Shown here piece after piece: positions 31,381 to 45,546 of a stretch of 64,000 bases of DNA. The stretch's first letter is position 1; every line of letters begins with the position of its first letter. Origin of the DNA: Scleromitrula shiraiana (taxonomy: Eukaryota > Ascomycota > Leotiomycetes > Helotiales > Sclerotiniaceae); NCBI GenBank assembly GCA_028455995.1, contig JABELC010000008.1, positions 619,501 through 683,500 on the forward strand, in the 5' to 3' direction. The notes beneath the pieces were generated by a model. That model made no database searches. It was not told where the DNA came from and worked only from the letters and a program-made list of their open reading frames with translations. The position numbers were made by a program, and so were the translations under genes.

Positions 31381-33896
31381 GGTGGGGGGGGGGAGGGAAG
31401 TAGGTAAGTAACTCAAAAGAAGAAAAGATGGAAGTAATAATAATATAATAATATAATAATAATAATAATAATAAATAAGTGTAGTGCGGATAGTACAATC
31501 TAGGTACCAAAACTGGTTCCTCTTGGTAAGAATTTAAATAAAATATTATTTTTTAATTATTTTTTATTTTATTTTTTATTTTTAAGAGGGGGGGAATAGG
31601 AAAAGATGGGAAAGTTAAGTTCAAGATGGGATTTCGAGGTCCTTTTCCTTGTATATTTGTTTTTTTATGTGGGTGGTGTAGTATTAAAAATATGTACCTG
31701 GGTGCCCTTGAAAACAAGAAAATAATAAATATTGAATTAATTGATGGATAGGTACTTCCGTATTGAGATTATTATTGATAATTGAGAAAAGCTAGATCGA
31801 AATAGGTAATAAATAAAATGGTACCGGTACATACTTCCGTATGGTCCAACCTTTTCCTCGCTCTTATAAGAGCCGAAGTGGGTTGTATTGGAGAGATAGG
31901 TTGGAACAGGAAGTAAGTTTCCACTAGGGTAGAAGAGTGAGGAGAAGGGGGAGGGGGTAGTTTTTGGTTTGAACTTTAATATGTAGATTGGTTGGCTGGT
32001 TGGTTGGCTGGTTGGTTGGTAGGACATAAAACTAATAAACATTCATCATTGACATTGACATGACATTGATTTTACGGGATATCGGGATTCGATTTGATGT
32101 ATTATTTATTTTTATTCTCTTCCAGATTCTAGACTCTTCGTTCCTTATAAGATATGGAATAAAAAGGTTAGTCCGAGTCCACCCCGAAGTATTCCTGTCA
32201 GCGGGCTTCACTCTCTGTAAGTAAAATAAAAGGCTTAGCTTCCTATTAATCTTTTTATTTTATTTTATATTTTATATTATTTATTATTTATTAATCATTT
32301 AACTACCTAGGTATGTACCTACTGGTGGTATCCCCAAAGGGTCGAGTTCGGGTTCATGTTACTTCTCGAATCGATTCAATTGTATTACATCATCTAGTAT
32401 CTAATATCTACCAGGTACCGGTCTACAAAGGTACAACATACATACGATACGGTACGGATAATTTGTATCGTAAGCATATACCCACGCATACACCCACGCA
32501 ATACACCCACGCATTGTGAACAAACGATCTTTATAGAATATTGTACAATACAGTACTGTAGAACTATAAGCCAAATACACATACAATGGTTGTACATATA
32601 TATAATGAAAAGTCTAGATTTTCTTCTTCTTTTTCCCGTCTATCTACGGAGTTTACGGTATTTATCGATCTATCTATTTCATCCCGTCCGCCCACCCGCA
32701 AGCCATATCAAGACCCTCAAGCCATTTAACTCGACTAATCTTTTGACCTTTTCCTACTGCGACTCAAACTCAAACTCAAACCCAAACTTTAAACTGCTAT
32801 TCTCGAGCCCTCATATATCCACCCATTCAATCATTCATTCCTTCAATTATCTTGCCAAGAACCCGGTCGTAATACTACAATACATACATAGACCGAGGAG
32901 CATATCTAGTAATAAGTCCAAGTCATACAAGGATACCTCCCTCACCCTCCCATTCTCTCCAAAATTCAAAACCGGGGTTTGAAAGAAAAAACACTGCCGA
33001 ATTATCCATCCGTCCATTTCCCCCATTTCAATTTCATCGGCTTCTATGTGCTGTGTTGTGCTGTGCTGTGCTGTATTGTAATGTAATGTGTTACTCATGT
33101 TGTGTATTTACAATCCATCACATCACTCACTCACTCATTCAATTAGTTCTATAATGCTTATTTCTATTTCGATACATCTTCGTACATATTCCACAGCACA
33201 GCACAGCACAGTACAGCAGTCCGTTCCTAGTACCTACCTACCTATCTCACATCACAGCACATCACAAATAACGAAGCCGTTGACAGTCAGTCAATCAATC
33301 AAACATTTCACGTGTACAGTAAAAAGTAGTAATACAATATCACACCTTACGCAACCTCTCAACCAAAAAAATAAATAAATAAATAACGAAATAAAACCTC
33401 CGAGATCGAGATCGAGATCGAGAACTTAGTTAAATAACTTATAACGTGCTCGTTCTAATGAGGTCATTACATTAAGTTAAAGCTAGTCGACTCCATAATC
33501 CAACATCAAATTTCAACATGATCGATTAATTCGATTCAATAATAGCATCCAAAACAAACCAAACGAAACCAAACAACTATGCATATATAACAACAATAAT
33601 GCAGTTTCATCATTTTCATAGTTGATGATTTAAAACTTCATATCCCGAGGAAGGGAGTGTAAAATGCCATACCATACCATACCATACCATATCTTCTCCG
33701 TACGGCAAACGAGGGGAGGGGAAGGGGGAATATCCATATACTGTATAGTATCGTATAGTATAGAATTAGTAGTAAAGTACTTCTTCATAAATAGCTACAT
33801 ACATACATACATAGCCTACAAAGAATATATATCCACACACTCACAGACCCCATACCAAGTACGCAACACCAAGCAAGTAAAAAAAAAAAAAAAAAG

Positions 33897-33929
33897 CCAA
33901 ACCAACCAACCAACCAACCAACCAACCAA
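33897..33929. repeat. AACC tetramer repeat
   Basis: Tandem CCAA units just after an A17 homopolymer. Confidence 0.9.
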
Positions 33930-34506
33930 ACCCATCCATAATAGATACCATCGGACATCACCCACCTTGGCACTCCCTCATCCAGCCAGCATATATATAT
34001 ATCTGTGGATCTCGGCCTGCGTGTTTTGATATCATAATAATTCCATAATGCATATTTTTACTTGGCATCTTGAGTACCTTGGGTGTGTTTTGATGTTTTG
34101 CTTTATTCTTCTCTATTTTACTTTATACATACTCTATTTTACTTTATACACACACTATTTTACTTTATACTGTAGTTAATCTCTTTACCTCTTCCATACC
34201 TACCTACCTGGCTATATATATAGATAGATATAGATATATATTAAATTGAAATCGGCATAAACAGTGAGAAGAAAAGATGGGAAAACTTCCGACTTACATG
34301 CATATGTATATATACGTGCATGCATGCATATCTGCATATCTAACTCTATCTACGGAGATCTAAAGTTTCCTACACATAGTATATCATAGTATATCATCAT
34401 ATTTGCATCCATCGGTATTCATCGGTATCCTAGGATCCAGAAGATTCAGATTTACATTTACATTTAGGTTTACATTTACATTTACATTTAGGTTTACATT
34501 TAGGTT

Positions 34507-34561
34507 TAGATATAGATATAGATATAGATATAGATATAGATATAGATATAGATATAGATAT
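34507..34561. repeat. GATATA hexamer repeat
   Basis: About nine perfect GATATA units following TTTACA/TTTAGG variants. Confidence 0.9.
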
Positions 34562-35030
34562 ACATTTTGATTCCCGTCCCGGGTTTACTCTATTCGGCTT
34601 AAAGGGTTTGGTTTAGGAGTTGTAGATCTTACGTATATTGAGATAGCGTGGCGGTGTTTAAGATTTAAGGTTAGTTTTTAACTTTTTTCGGGAGAGAAGA
34701 GAAGACAAGGGGAGAGGAGAGAGGAGAGAAGAAAAAGGTTAAATAGGTCAAGGATGGATGGATAGGTCAAGGATAGATAGATAGATAGATAGATAGATAG
34801 AAAGTATGGGAGAATTTATTTTTGGATATTTTTATTGAAGTATTGTGTTTGTGAGGGAGGGTTGGAAATGAATGGATGGATGGATGGATGGATCTATGAG
34901 GAATTGCGATTTATATGGTCTGTGTGCGTGCGTGCTTGCTTGCTTGCTTGCTTGCTTTGTGATACCGATGGTTGTGGTACAGAGCGGGTAGAACGAGGAG
35001 AGCGAGGAGAGTCCTTTGTATGTATCAATG

Positions 35031-35068
35031 ATGTATGTATGTATGTATGTATGTATGTATGTATGTAT
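35031..35068. repeat. TATG tetramer repeat
   Basis: About nine TATG units. Confidence 0.9.
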
Positions 35069-36763
35069 AGATGAATATGAATATGAATAGATTGGTAGAC
35101 AGCCAACCAATCAACCTACGGTCCCCTTAATAGACAACAAATGGTATATATATAACAATATCGATGTCAATACAATACCCATGGATACCATTCTTTCGTC
35201 CATTATTATCAAGGATAGCCAACTTGCATCCTCACACAATATTCGAATACTATCCCGACCGTACCGTCCCGTATCTAGGTAAAGAAGAGAAGCGAAGAAG
35301 ATGCTCACCGTGTATGGTATAGTATGGTATAGTATGGTATAGTATACTGAGTATCGGGTGATCACATACCTTCATAATATAGCATAATATAGCAGAATAT
35401 GTATATACCAACCCGAGTTCAGTTTCCCTGCATATGTCATCCCGCCGATATAGCATAGCATAGCATAGCATAGCATAGCATAATATAATATAATATAATA
35501 TAACAATGTTACCTCGCATACCCAGCTAGGCACGGTATAACATCTATATACGGAGAAGGCTCCTCATACTGTGTGATTGCCCACTTGCTTGAATGAATGG
35601 ATTGGGTATTGGACGGATGAAATGAACGGTGTGGTGGCATGTTATGTTGGGTGCACTGATATAATATGAGGATGTTGGTGAACCCGAGGATGGAAATTTT
35701 CATCTACGGAGGTAGCTATGTGAAGATGTAGACATGATATGATATCGATATGTGGGTTCCCCGCATTCCCGACGCCAGGTACAATAGGAAGGTACGTTTT
35801 TTTTATCTATTTGTTTATTTATTTATTTATCTGTCTGTCTGTCTATTCCCCTGAAATAGAAATAGAAGTAGAAATAGAAATAGAAAGACTTCCTTTTTAC
35901 CTATGTTTTTGGAAATTGTTGAATTAAGGTGGTAGGTAAGAAAATTATGTTTCTCCTTACAGGGCAAGACAATACAATCCAATACAATACAATACAATCA
36001 AGCAATATATAAACATCCCTCTTCCCCCATCATCCATCCATCCATCCATCACATCCATCGCCTTACATTACCCCCAAAAACCCCCCAAAATCCAATCCCA
36101 TTAATCCCCATATACATACATACATACAAATACACACAACAACCAAAACCAATATCGATTACCGGCCGCGGAGCCTCCTCCGCACGCTTAATAAGCATCC
36201 CGATCGTAGATTCTATGTTATGCCCGCATGCCCGTACACACGCTGGTGGTATACACGGGATAAGCAAGGACCCTGCAGGTATTCGGGCTTCTAGCCTCTG
36301 ATACTGACTGGATGTAGTCATCGAAAGAGTGATGATTCGATAAGATGACATAGGAGGTTTTTTTTTCCTTCCCGCTGATTTCTGTGGATATGGTGGTGTT
36401 GGTAGGGTAGGGGGGTGGGTAGATTTATTTTATTTTGTTTTATCTTATTTTATTTTATTTTGTTTTGTTTTATTCGTTTAGATCCTTGATCGTGAAGGGA
36501 GTATCTTTTATTAAGAGTACGGAAGGAGTGGGCTGGATAATCGCCCGGATGGAGACTAATACTTACTATGCTACCCAAAGCCAAAGCCAACCCTTGGTTG
36601 AGTTGAGGGACCCTTTTTTTTGAGGCTTACAACAACCTAGCCCATACGATGACTATGTATGTATGTATATATGTATGTATGTCCAAGCTTCTTTTGGGAG
36701 GGGATGCCTATACGGGAAATATAGTTAAGTGACTACTATATTATTACATAAATTGAAGAAAAC

Positions 36764-36764
<1 letters not shown>

Positions 36765-36800
<36 letters not shown>

Positions 36801-36809
36801 TCAATCAAT
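36765..36809. repeat. CAAT tetramer repeat
   Basis: About ten CAAT units with one interruption. Confidence 0.9.
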
Positions 36810-39800
36810 AATCGATATTAATATAAAACCCACATAGTAAGAGATTTTTAATTCCTTAACACAGCACAGCACAGTACTTACTTAGTATAATAATAACTAT
36901 CCATAGTATTTCTCTTCTCTTCCCATAACATCTTATCCACGCATCCCATTCCCATCCGCTACCCTTCAAATTCAAACCATCCATTCCATCCATGTATATA
37001 GAAGGGGAAAACCCTTCCACAGTTTCAAACATGGGATTCTTCATTCCATGACGTCATGCATGCGAAAGCGATCGAGATTATAGTAGAGGATCGCGATGAA
37101 CCCTTAGATTTTTTGTCAATTTTTTTTTTTGGAGGGGGGGGTGGAGTCCGGATACGCTTGGGCTTAAGTGGAGATGTATACTTGGGTGCCAGTGGTGTAT
37201 TATTAAGAGTGAAGGTTTAGAATTAAAACGTGGTTGGATGTTTTTTATTTTATTACTTTTTGGGGTTTAGTTTGAGCATTATTGAGCGATGGCTATTTTT
37301 GTAAAATAGTTGATCAGTGGAAGCGGAGATGGAATGGAAAAGAATATTCTTGTGGACTGTATGCTGTATGCTGTATGCGATATCGATATAAAAGTTCGGG
37401 TGGAACCACGATTTCGGTATACGGGCTGTAGGTGAAGAACGGAAAACGAGGGTTTGTATCTTCCATGGTCTTGTGTAGTTTGAGGGTGGTTGGTATTGGC
37501 ATTGTGTTCTTTGATTATTTACTACGGGTGCTAGTAGTTATTTACCATATAGAGAGCTCTAGGCAGGTAAATATGTTTTCAGGTAGCTTCAGAGCTTTAG
37601 AGCTTCAGAACTTCAAAGCTTCGTAAGTTACCGGTCTACTCTACCAGCTAACTATTCAACCGACTGCTACGCCTATAGTCAACTAGTCATTATTGTTAGA
37701 AGTCTGATTAATATACAATCCAAAACATACTTATTATAGTAGAATAACTTGAATGGATCATTTTACATACAAATATCATATTGATCATAATCATCTCTTA
37801 CAAACAATAAATACATAAATACATATATACATACATACATACATAAATGCATACATCCATACAAGACAACACGACTCGGTCCCCTCGGTAAAAAAACAAT
37901 ATAAGGGACATAAAACACGTTCTAGAAATTCTAGATTCACAAAAAGACCCTTTTATAATTCAATATGTACTCCATACCCTAGATACTTCCCCCCTCAAGA
38001 TTAACCGAATAAAGCCTTATGAAGGACGATCTTACCAAAAGAGAAGAAAATTAAACCATTTGAACCCTTCAAAGTTTCCACATTGTTAGATCCCACTTAC
38101 CTAAAGAAACCCTTATGACGACGATCCTCAAAGAATATTTTAGAAGAAAAAAAGAGAAAAAAAAAATTAAGATAAAACCCACCGATTAGGTTCCTGAATC
38201 CCTTTACCCTTGGAAATTTTGATATTTAATTTTTGATATTTTTAATATTTTTGAATGGGTAAGATAGATGAGATAAGTAAGATGGAGGGTTTAAATATTT
38301 TAGATATCGCATGATTAATTGATGAATGAAATTCTCTGATCCTCACGATACTTTACGATCTTGATATCCCTTCCGTTTATTGACAATGTTTTGCTTATTT
38401 GTCTTTCTTGTCAATATTTTGAATGATTGTTTGGACTAAAACTTGGTCTTTTTTTTTTCTTTTTTAGATTCTGCAGTGGTTAGATATTGGTTATGGATAT
38501 TGGTTATGGATATGGATATGGATTCAAATTTCATGGACGGAAGACTGGCACTTACGCACGTATGGTAGAACTATTGCATACATCAATTATGGCATCTATT
38601 ATGGATAGAGTAATGGGTTGATGACATCTTGGTACTGCACTGGACTTGACTTTATCCTTCCTTCCTTCTTCCTTCTCTTCCGCTTTCTATTCCGACGACG
38701 ACTGGCAGGTGATATTATTACGAAAAGAAATCATATATATATATATATATATATATATCATAATGAAATTCTATCATTCAAAATTAACCTTAGAATACTG
38801 GTACTGTACTACCATTATTAAATCTCACAATAGTACCGTACCCTTCATCCATCCTTCATCCCCCAAATCGGATCAAAAAAACCCATCCGCATCAACCAAT
38901 TTTTTCAACGTAGCCCTAGTGAACCATCTCGGAACATTATAACCGATTATACGGGACCGACCCCCTTCCTCCTTATGCGAAATCACAGAATCATTTGCCG
39001 AGTTGAACAACATATTCGATACGACATCAATCATTAATATTAATATCAACCAACATAACATAACATAACATAACATAACGTAGCATAACATAGTAACATG
39101 TTCTTGATGGGATACAACATCATGTACTGTTTAAATTTATGCCCGCTCAACCCAACTTGGTCAATTACTCAGATTTTGTAAATTCGATAGAATTCTTGAT
39201 TTGGGGGTTTGGCCATGTTGTTGTACGGAGCTTTCTCCGTGGAGGGAGGGGGTTTGATCTGTTTGTTGTGTTATGTGATGTTATGTGATGGATGTGATTG
39301 AATTGTACGATTGATGGATAGTGTTAGGATTTGGTTTTTGGAGAAGACCCTTGATTTTTGGGGAGTGTGGTGAAGATGTAATGATGTGATGATGTTTATC
39401 GAAGGTAGGACTTCGACGAACGATACTGTGTCCGATATCTCATATTCATACTACGAATATCCCGTGGTATTTCTTAAATCAAGGGCTTTTCAGCACTTTG
39501 CTCATGAAAATTATCTACAAGAATCATCATTCATCATCAACGGTAAGCTAATTAACCATCAACAATTCCATCTATCATCCATTCCTTTCCTTCAATCCTC
39601 CGTTCTCATCCTCCTTCCCTCTCATTCGAACGCCGACAAACGAGCGAACGAAAGAACGAGCGGAATATCCTCAACAAGTGTTCCACAACCAAAGGATATC
39701 CGTTCATCACATTACATTACATTACATGACATGACATGACATGGCATTACCCCTCACCAAACCCATCACCATCACACAACATATTCCACATCCGTCCATA

Positions 39801-41808
39801 ATCCATCCATACATCCATCCATCTATCCATTCATACATAGAACCCTTCTTACACAAAGCGAATCAAAACCGCCACCTCCAAGTGCGAGCAAGGCAAGTGC
39901 AAGGCAAGAAAACGAAAAAACTCAAGAAAAAAAAAAACTCATGTACAACCACACGGTACCCTTCAAGCGATTGTGAAACCAGCCAAAGATACTTATCTAT
40001 TTATTTATCTATCCATCTATGTATCGTATTATCTCGAGCTCGCGAACGAACGAACGAACGAACGAGCACGCAACCGGCTCGGTACCGAGTACCAGGGAAT
40101 GTCGATGTGCGGTATGCACATACCCATTGCATTCATCCATCCAGCCATCTAGCTAGCTATCCACATCATTGTGGTTGTTGTGCGACTGGGGGGGTGGACA
40201 GATCGTTTTGTTCGTTTGTTCGTTTTTCCATTTGTTGCTTGGATGATTCTTTCTTTCTTTCTTTCTTTCATCTGTTGTACCCGATTACATCTTAGATATC
40301 CATCCAATGGTATGGTATGGTATGGTATGGAATGATATGATATATTTCCATACAGTCAAGCAAATAAGCAAAAGTATATCTCCCTCTAAATAGATCGATG
40401 AACAGATACAGATAGACACGTCTTGTGCTACTTGAATTTGAATGCATTGATCTAGACGGAGATATATATCTCTTTTTCTGCATTGATCGAATGAATGAAC
40501 GAATAAACAAAACACGTGTATTACATCCTACCACCTATCCATCTATCTATTATCCATATAAGCGTTCATACAAAGACAATTGATTAATTGATTGATTGAT
40601 TGATTGATGGCTAGCTACACAAACGCCTTAATAGCATGACCATAAGCATGAGCATGAACATGACCGGGCAGAATCATAAATAGATAGATACGATACGATA
40701 GATGAAAAAACGGTCAAAGATATTTGTGTCTGTGTATATATATATATATATGTATATATATATGTACAACATCAACATGCTAGTTAAACAGCATGAACGG
40801 ATATATCATAGCACCATGAGCACTTTATATTATATTACAATATATTATATTACATTACAGTACATTACAATACACACCGTATACCGTATATCGAAACCCC
40901 ATTTTCTCATATGGCCCCATCCCATCCCATCGCATCGCACCCCATCCCATTCCATAAGACTCGGAAAACTAATAAACATAGCTCAATAATCGGGAACCGG
41001 AACCGTAACGATAACTTTTGTTCTTTGGGGGGGGGGGGGGGGCGTTCGTTTGTTTTGTCATCCCCGAGATCATGATGGGAAATGCTATGTTGTTTTTGTT
41101 TTGGGTGGATTAGTTTGAGATGGAGATCGAGATGGTGAGTTACTTATAGGGTTTGGGGGTTATGTTTCTTATATGTATAGGACTTAGTTACTATGGGGAT
41201 GGGAAATGAAAATCTGGGGGGGCAAGGATGCAAGGAAGGAAGGAAGGAAGGAAGGGAGGGAGGGTTTCCTTACTATTTTGGTCTTTGGAGTTTGGAGATT
41301 TTTTTTGTTTGGGGATGGGTGGATGGGTGGATGGGTGGATGGGTGGATATGGTGAATAATGGATGGATGGTGGAATAAGAGGTTTGAGGATGAGAGAGGA
41401 TAAGAAAGATAGATGAAGGGGAGAGTGGAAAATCGAGGTTGGGTGGATATTGTTGTATAGTAAGTATAGCACAGTATAGTGTAGTTGGTTCGAGAGAATT
41501 AGTATGGAGGTATAGTATGTATGTATATATGTATGTATGTATTTTATCTTTGTCAAGTATGGAGACTAAAGGTTGAGAGAGGAAAAGAGGGGAAGGGGAC
41601 TTGATGTGTTTTGGAATCTGGATGGAGTGGTTATATATATGGAATAAAAGGTATGTATAAGATATGAGATTTAAAGAAGAAAAATACAATTATTATTTAT
41701 TGATTAAAGAGAGATGGATAACTATTCATACAGCGCAGTCATGTCTGCTCATATACCTCCTATCCTACATACCATCAATATTTTAACAAATTTTTCTCTC
41801 CTCTCCCC

Positions 41809-44734
41809 CTAATTAACGAAAAACCCATCCTCCTTCCCCCCGTCCACATTCCCATTCCCATTCCCATTCCCATTCCCATTCCCATTCCCATTCCCATTCC
41901 CATTCCCATTCCCATTCCCATTCCCATTCCCATTCCCATTCGTCTCCTTAACACCCAATTCCTCAAACCTCGGAACATCAAAAGTCCCCTCGGGATCCTT
42001 CCCCGTCCTCATAATAAACTCCCCAATCTTCGCAACACTATGTTTAACATCTGCCACCGCCCCCAAAAGATCCAACGCCACCAACTCATTAACCTTCGCT
42101 CCCTCCACCAACGCCCTCTCCATAACATGATACCTACTAACCCCATTCCTAAGCATCATATCAAACGGCGTCGTCGTGCTGCCCTCTTCTTTATAACACG
42201 CAATACTCATCCTCTCCAGTCCCGGCCGCCCAAATAAAAGTCCCTTAATCTCATTACTATACCCATGATAATTAAACACCACGCTCCTCTCCCCCGTAAA
42301 CAGACTCTCAAACGCCTCCCTCGTCAAACTATGCGGATGCAGCGTCTCCGCCTCCAAAATCATCAAATCCGTAACATTAACCACACGGACTCTTAAATGA
42401 GGCGATAATTTCCGGAGCAGTGAAGCAGCGCATACGACTTCGAACATGAGTTCCGAGCCGATTCCGACGAGTACGACGTCTGGGTTGAGACCGGAATCGG
42501 TGGAGCAGAATTTCCAGATGGAGGCGCCGGCTTGGCAGTGTTTCTCTGCTTCTTGGGGGGAGAGGAACACGGGTTGCGGTTGTTTGGAGCCGACCATGAG
42601 GTTTACGTAGTTGCGGGAGCGGAGACAGTGGGCGATTGTTGAGAGGAATGTGTTCTGTAGTTGATTAGTTTCTTGGGACTGTAAATGGATGATATCTCAT
42701 TTGATATAGAAACTTACGGCATCAGGAGGAAGGTAGACTCTTGCGGCTGTTGGCTTTAAGTTGAGTACTGCACCGATAAAGGAAGGATTTTGATGAGAAA
42801 ATCCATTATGTTCTTGTCGAGTCCAGGTACTGGTTTCGATATAGTTGAGACTAGATAGATCGGTTCTCCAAGAAGTCTCTCGTGCCATCTTATTGAATTT
42901 ACTATATTGAATCATCATGGTATGGATGATACCCAAGAAACTCTCATAACTGGGAAAGATACCAGTTCGACCAGTCAAAGTGTATCCTATATTTGTTAGA
43001 CGATATCATTGAACGAGGGGGGCAAAACATACCTTGAAGGAAACCTTGACATGTATGTTCACTAAGGATTTCAATAACTCTTCCTCCCTTAGCATGAGAA
43101 AATTCATCCCATTGGAAATCACGTCCAGTATGATTAAACACAGCATCAAGTTTATTGCTGACAAGTTCATCTGGTGAAAAGATTCGAAGGGATTTTGGGT
43201 TATCAACCAATGTTTGATCAATAAGATCACCAATAGCTTTCATGCATGAAACTTCCGTCCCCTTTTCAACACCATATTTTCTCCAATCGGGTACATTCAG
43301 TACTTCATGATGTTTGTATGTTTCAACTCTTTGTCCGAGTTTCTTGTGGGATTCAACTGGTATGATACTCTTGATCGAGTCGACAACATCTCCAGTTTCG
43401 GTGAAAAGTTTGGCTGGACCATATGAAAGAAGCCATTTTTGAAGATCGGCGAGCTGATCTTTGTTGGATTTGGCGGCCATTAGAGGGACTTGATGTGCAT
43501 GGAAACTTCCTTCGACGTATTCTCCGTCAACAATTTTAGGACCTGACCAACCCTTAGGAGTTCGCAAGATCAAAACTGGCCACTAATAAGAGTTAGTCTC
43601 TTGTATCTGTTGTGTAGAGATCTTTTAAATTTGGACTATGGACGTTTTGTGCATTGATTCTGGCTTGATACATACCCTTGGTTTCATAATTGGCTTGCCA
43701 GATCTAGCTGCCTTTTGAATCTTCTTAACCTCATCGAGTGCCCATTGCATACTCGTTGAAAGGTCTCGGTCCTATTTCATTGTCAATTAGCATAATATCC
43801 GCAACAAGACCCAATCTACATACAATATCTTCCAAATCCTCGACAAATCTACATTGATATCCATATCCAGTGAAAAGAGAAACCATCTCCTTATCATCCA
43901 TACATCCATAAATAGTTCTCTCAGAAATTTTAAATCCATTAACATGAACAATTGGGATAACAGCACCAGATTCAGCAGGATCAATATACTTAGCAGCATG
44001 CCAAGCAGTAGCCGTAGGACCCGATTCAGCCTCGCCATCACCAACGATACAAGCAACGATTAAATCCGGATTATCCATAACGGCACCAAAAGCAACCGAA
44101 AGTGCATATCCAAGCTCACCACCTTCATGGATGGAACCGGGCGTTTCGGCATTGATGTGACTGGGGAATCCATGGGGAGTACTGAATCCGGTAATGAGGT
44201 TATGTAGACCTTGCTTGTCCATTGAATATTCTGGGTAGAATTTCTGTAGACTTCCTTCTAACCAGAGGGAAGCTAGGATGGCTGGGGCTCCGTGACCGGG
44301 TCCGACGACGTAGATCATATCGAGATCATTCTTTCGTGTGAGGTAGTTTAGGTGTGCATAGACGAGAGTGAGACCAGGACAGGTTCCCCAATGTCCTAGG
44401 AGTCTAGAGTTGATACATGGTAAGAATATGCTTGTAATTAAGATCTTAGGCTCTTACCTTGGTTTTATATCATCAAAAGTAAGATCTCTTTCCATCATAG
44501 CATTATCAGACAGAAAGATCATAGCTATATTACATTAGTATAGTCTCAAGTATTCTTCGGAAGAAACATACCAGCTGCAATATAATTGCTTGCTCTCCTA
44601 AATTCTTCAAGTCCTCTCAAATCATTTTCCGAGATTTGCATCTTCTCCAACTTGACTGATAAATTTTTGACCACATCCGGAATACTGGATGCCAATGGCT
44701 GAGGATTTGGTCTATCTATTACTTCTCCAGGCAT
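41809..44734 (-). CDS. XFP: Xylulose-5-phosphate/fructose-6-phosphate phosphoketolase, seven exons
   Basis: Exons (minus strand) 44734-44572, 44524-44458, 44403-43824, 43771-43676, 43582-43033, 42986-42718 and 42654-41809. All introns are GT-AG (46-93 nt) and all phases close, giving 856 residues. The ThDP enzyme splits xylulose-5-P (or fructose-6-P) with phosphate into acetyl-P and glyceraldehyde-3-P (or erythrose-4-P). Visible landmarks are LGHWGTCPGLTLVYAHLN, GPGHGAPA, the family signature EGGELGY (170-176), the ThDP motif starting GDGEAESG (198-200) and ending VNGFKISERTI, then GRTGIFPSYESF and the C-terminal half with LEAETLHPHSL. The start at 44734 is preferred over 44758 because MPGEVIDRPNP begins the usual N-terminus. 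The C-terminus carries an (Asn-Gly) repeat of about 15 units. It is divergent from acetate kinase. Confidence 0.95.
41847..41941 (-). repeat. XFP: Coding hexanucleotide repeat at the phosphoketolase C-terminus
   Basis: About 16 tandem CATTCC units (GGAATG on the coding strand) encode alternating Asn-Gly just before the last dozen residues. The unit is two codons, so copy-number change keeps the frame. Confidence 0.95.
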
Positions 44735-44953
44735 TTTTGCGGTTATGATTATGTTCAATATTTAGATATTTAAGATAGTTGTGATATTTGAAGTATGAAA
44801 TTTGTTGGATATGGTAAGTAAATAAATAGGGTTTAGAGAGTTTAAGTATGTTCTATGGAAGAAGAGGGGAAATAGATGATATGGAATAGAAGTTAAGAAT
44901 GAAGATGCTTTCGGATAGAAAAGAGGAGTTGTAAAAACTTAGATATCTTTTAG

Positions 44954-45066
44954 TCAACTAGTATGTAACTAGTATGTAACTAGTATGTAACTAGTATGTA
45001 ACTAGTATGTAACTACTATGTAATTACTATGTAACTACTATATAACTACTATGTAACTATTATGTA
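44954..45066. repeat. 11-bp tandem repeat (CTAGTATGTAA)n in divergent promoter
   Basis: Ten or so copies. The first five are near perfect; the later ones drift to CTACTATGTAA and shorter variants. Confidence 0.9.
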
Positions 45067-45152
45067 GATAAATATCTTTCAAGTAAATAATACAAATCCA
45101 AGTTCCAACTAACAAAGAATTTAGAAATAATTGCGTCACTGAGGCTTGCAAT

Positions 45153-45186
45153 GGATAAGGATAAGGATAAGGATAAGGATAAGGAT
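45153..45186. repeat. GATAAG hexamer repeat
   Basis: Five to six tandem GGATAA units, each creating a GATAAG core that a GATA-family regulator could read. Confidence 0.85.
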
Positions 45187-45546
45187 TTATCTTCGGTATC
45201 GATAAGAAAAATGTAGCGGGGTCCTTCGCACTATTGTTCTTTAAACGTCATTCGATATTTTGTGGAGTTGCATTTTTATGGTCTGATATTTATGAGATGA
45301 GATGAGATGAGATGTACAGCGAGTTTTTGAAGATTTCATTTATAGTCAGATATTAGAAGAGTTTATACATCTTTCGAAACTTCAATACCTCTTTCTTCAT
45401 CAAAATTTCTATTCTTACCATTTCGATTCAATAATTCCTTCCAGAGGTTCCTTCTTTTGTGATACCCCTCTAAATCAACTAATCCACATATAAGAAAACC
45501 AAAACCAAAACCAACGACAACGACAACGACAACAACAACAACAATC

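Larger units (their letters stand above)
31001..41808. other. 10.8-kb gene-free desert upstream of the C2H2 gene
   Basis: No coding region, tRNA or transposon recognised on either strand. The sequence is a mosaic of short tandem repeats (see separate entries), homopolymers (A17 near 33880, G14 near 41029) and pyrimidine tracts. It lies 5' of the C2H2 gene and 3' of the phosphoketolase gene, so a very long regulatory region, a long 5' leader or a noncoding RNA are possible but not shown. Confidence 0.55.
44735..45546. promoter_or_regulatory. Shared promoter region of phosphoketolase and acetate kinase
   Basis: 812 bp between opposed starts. It contains an 11-bp tandem repeat (44954-45066), GATAAG hexamers (45153-45186), a short GAGAT run (45296-45312) and, directly before the acetate kinase ATG, a CAA-rich leader (45512-45545). 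Co-expression of the two enzymes is inferred. Confidence 0.6.

Noticed and set aside
24867..41808. Transposon or retroelement in the desert
   Set aside because: No reverse transcriptase, integrase or transposase fragments, long terminal repeats or terminal inverted repeats could be seen by eye.
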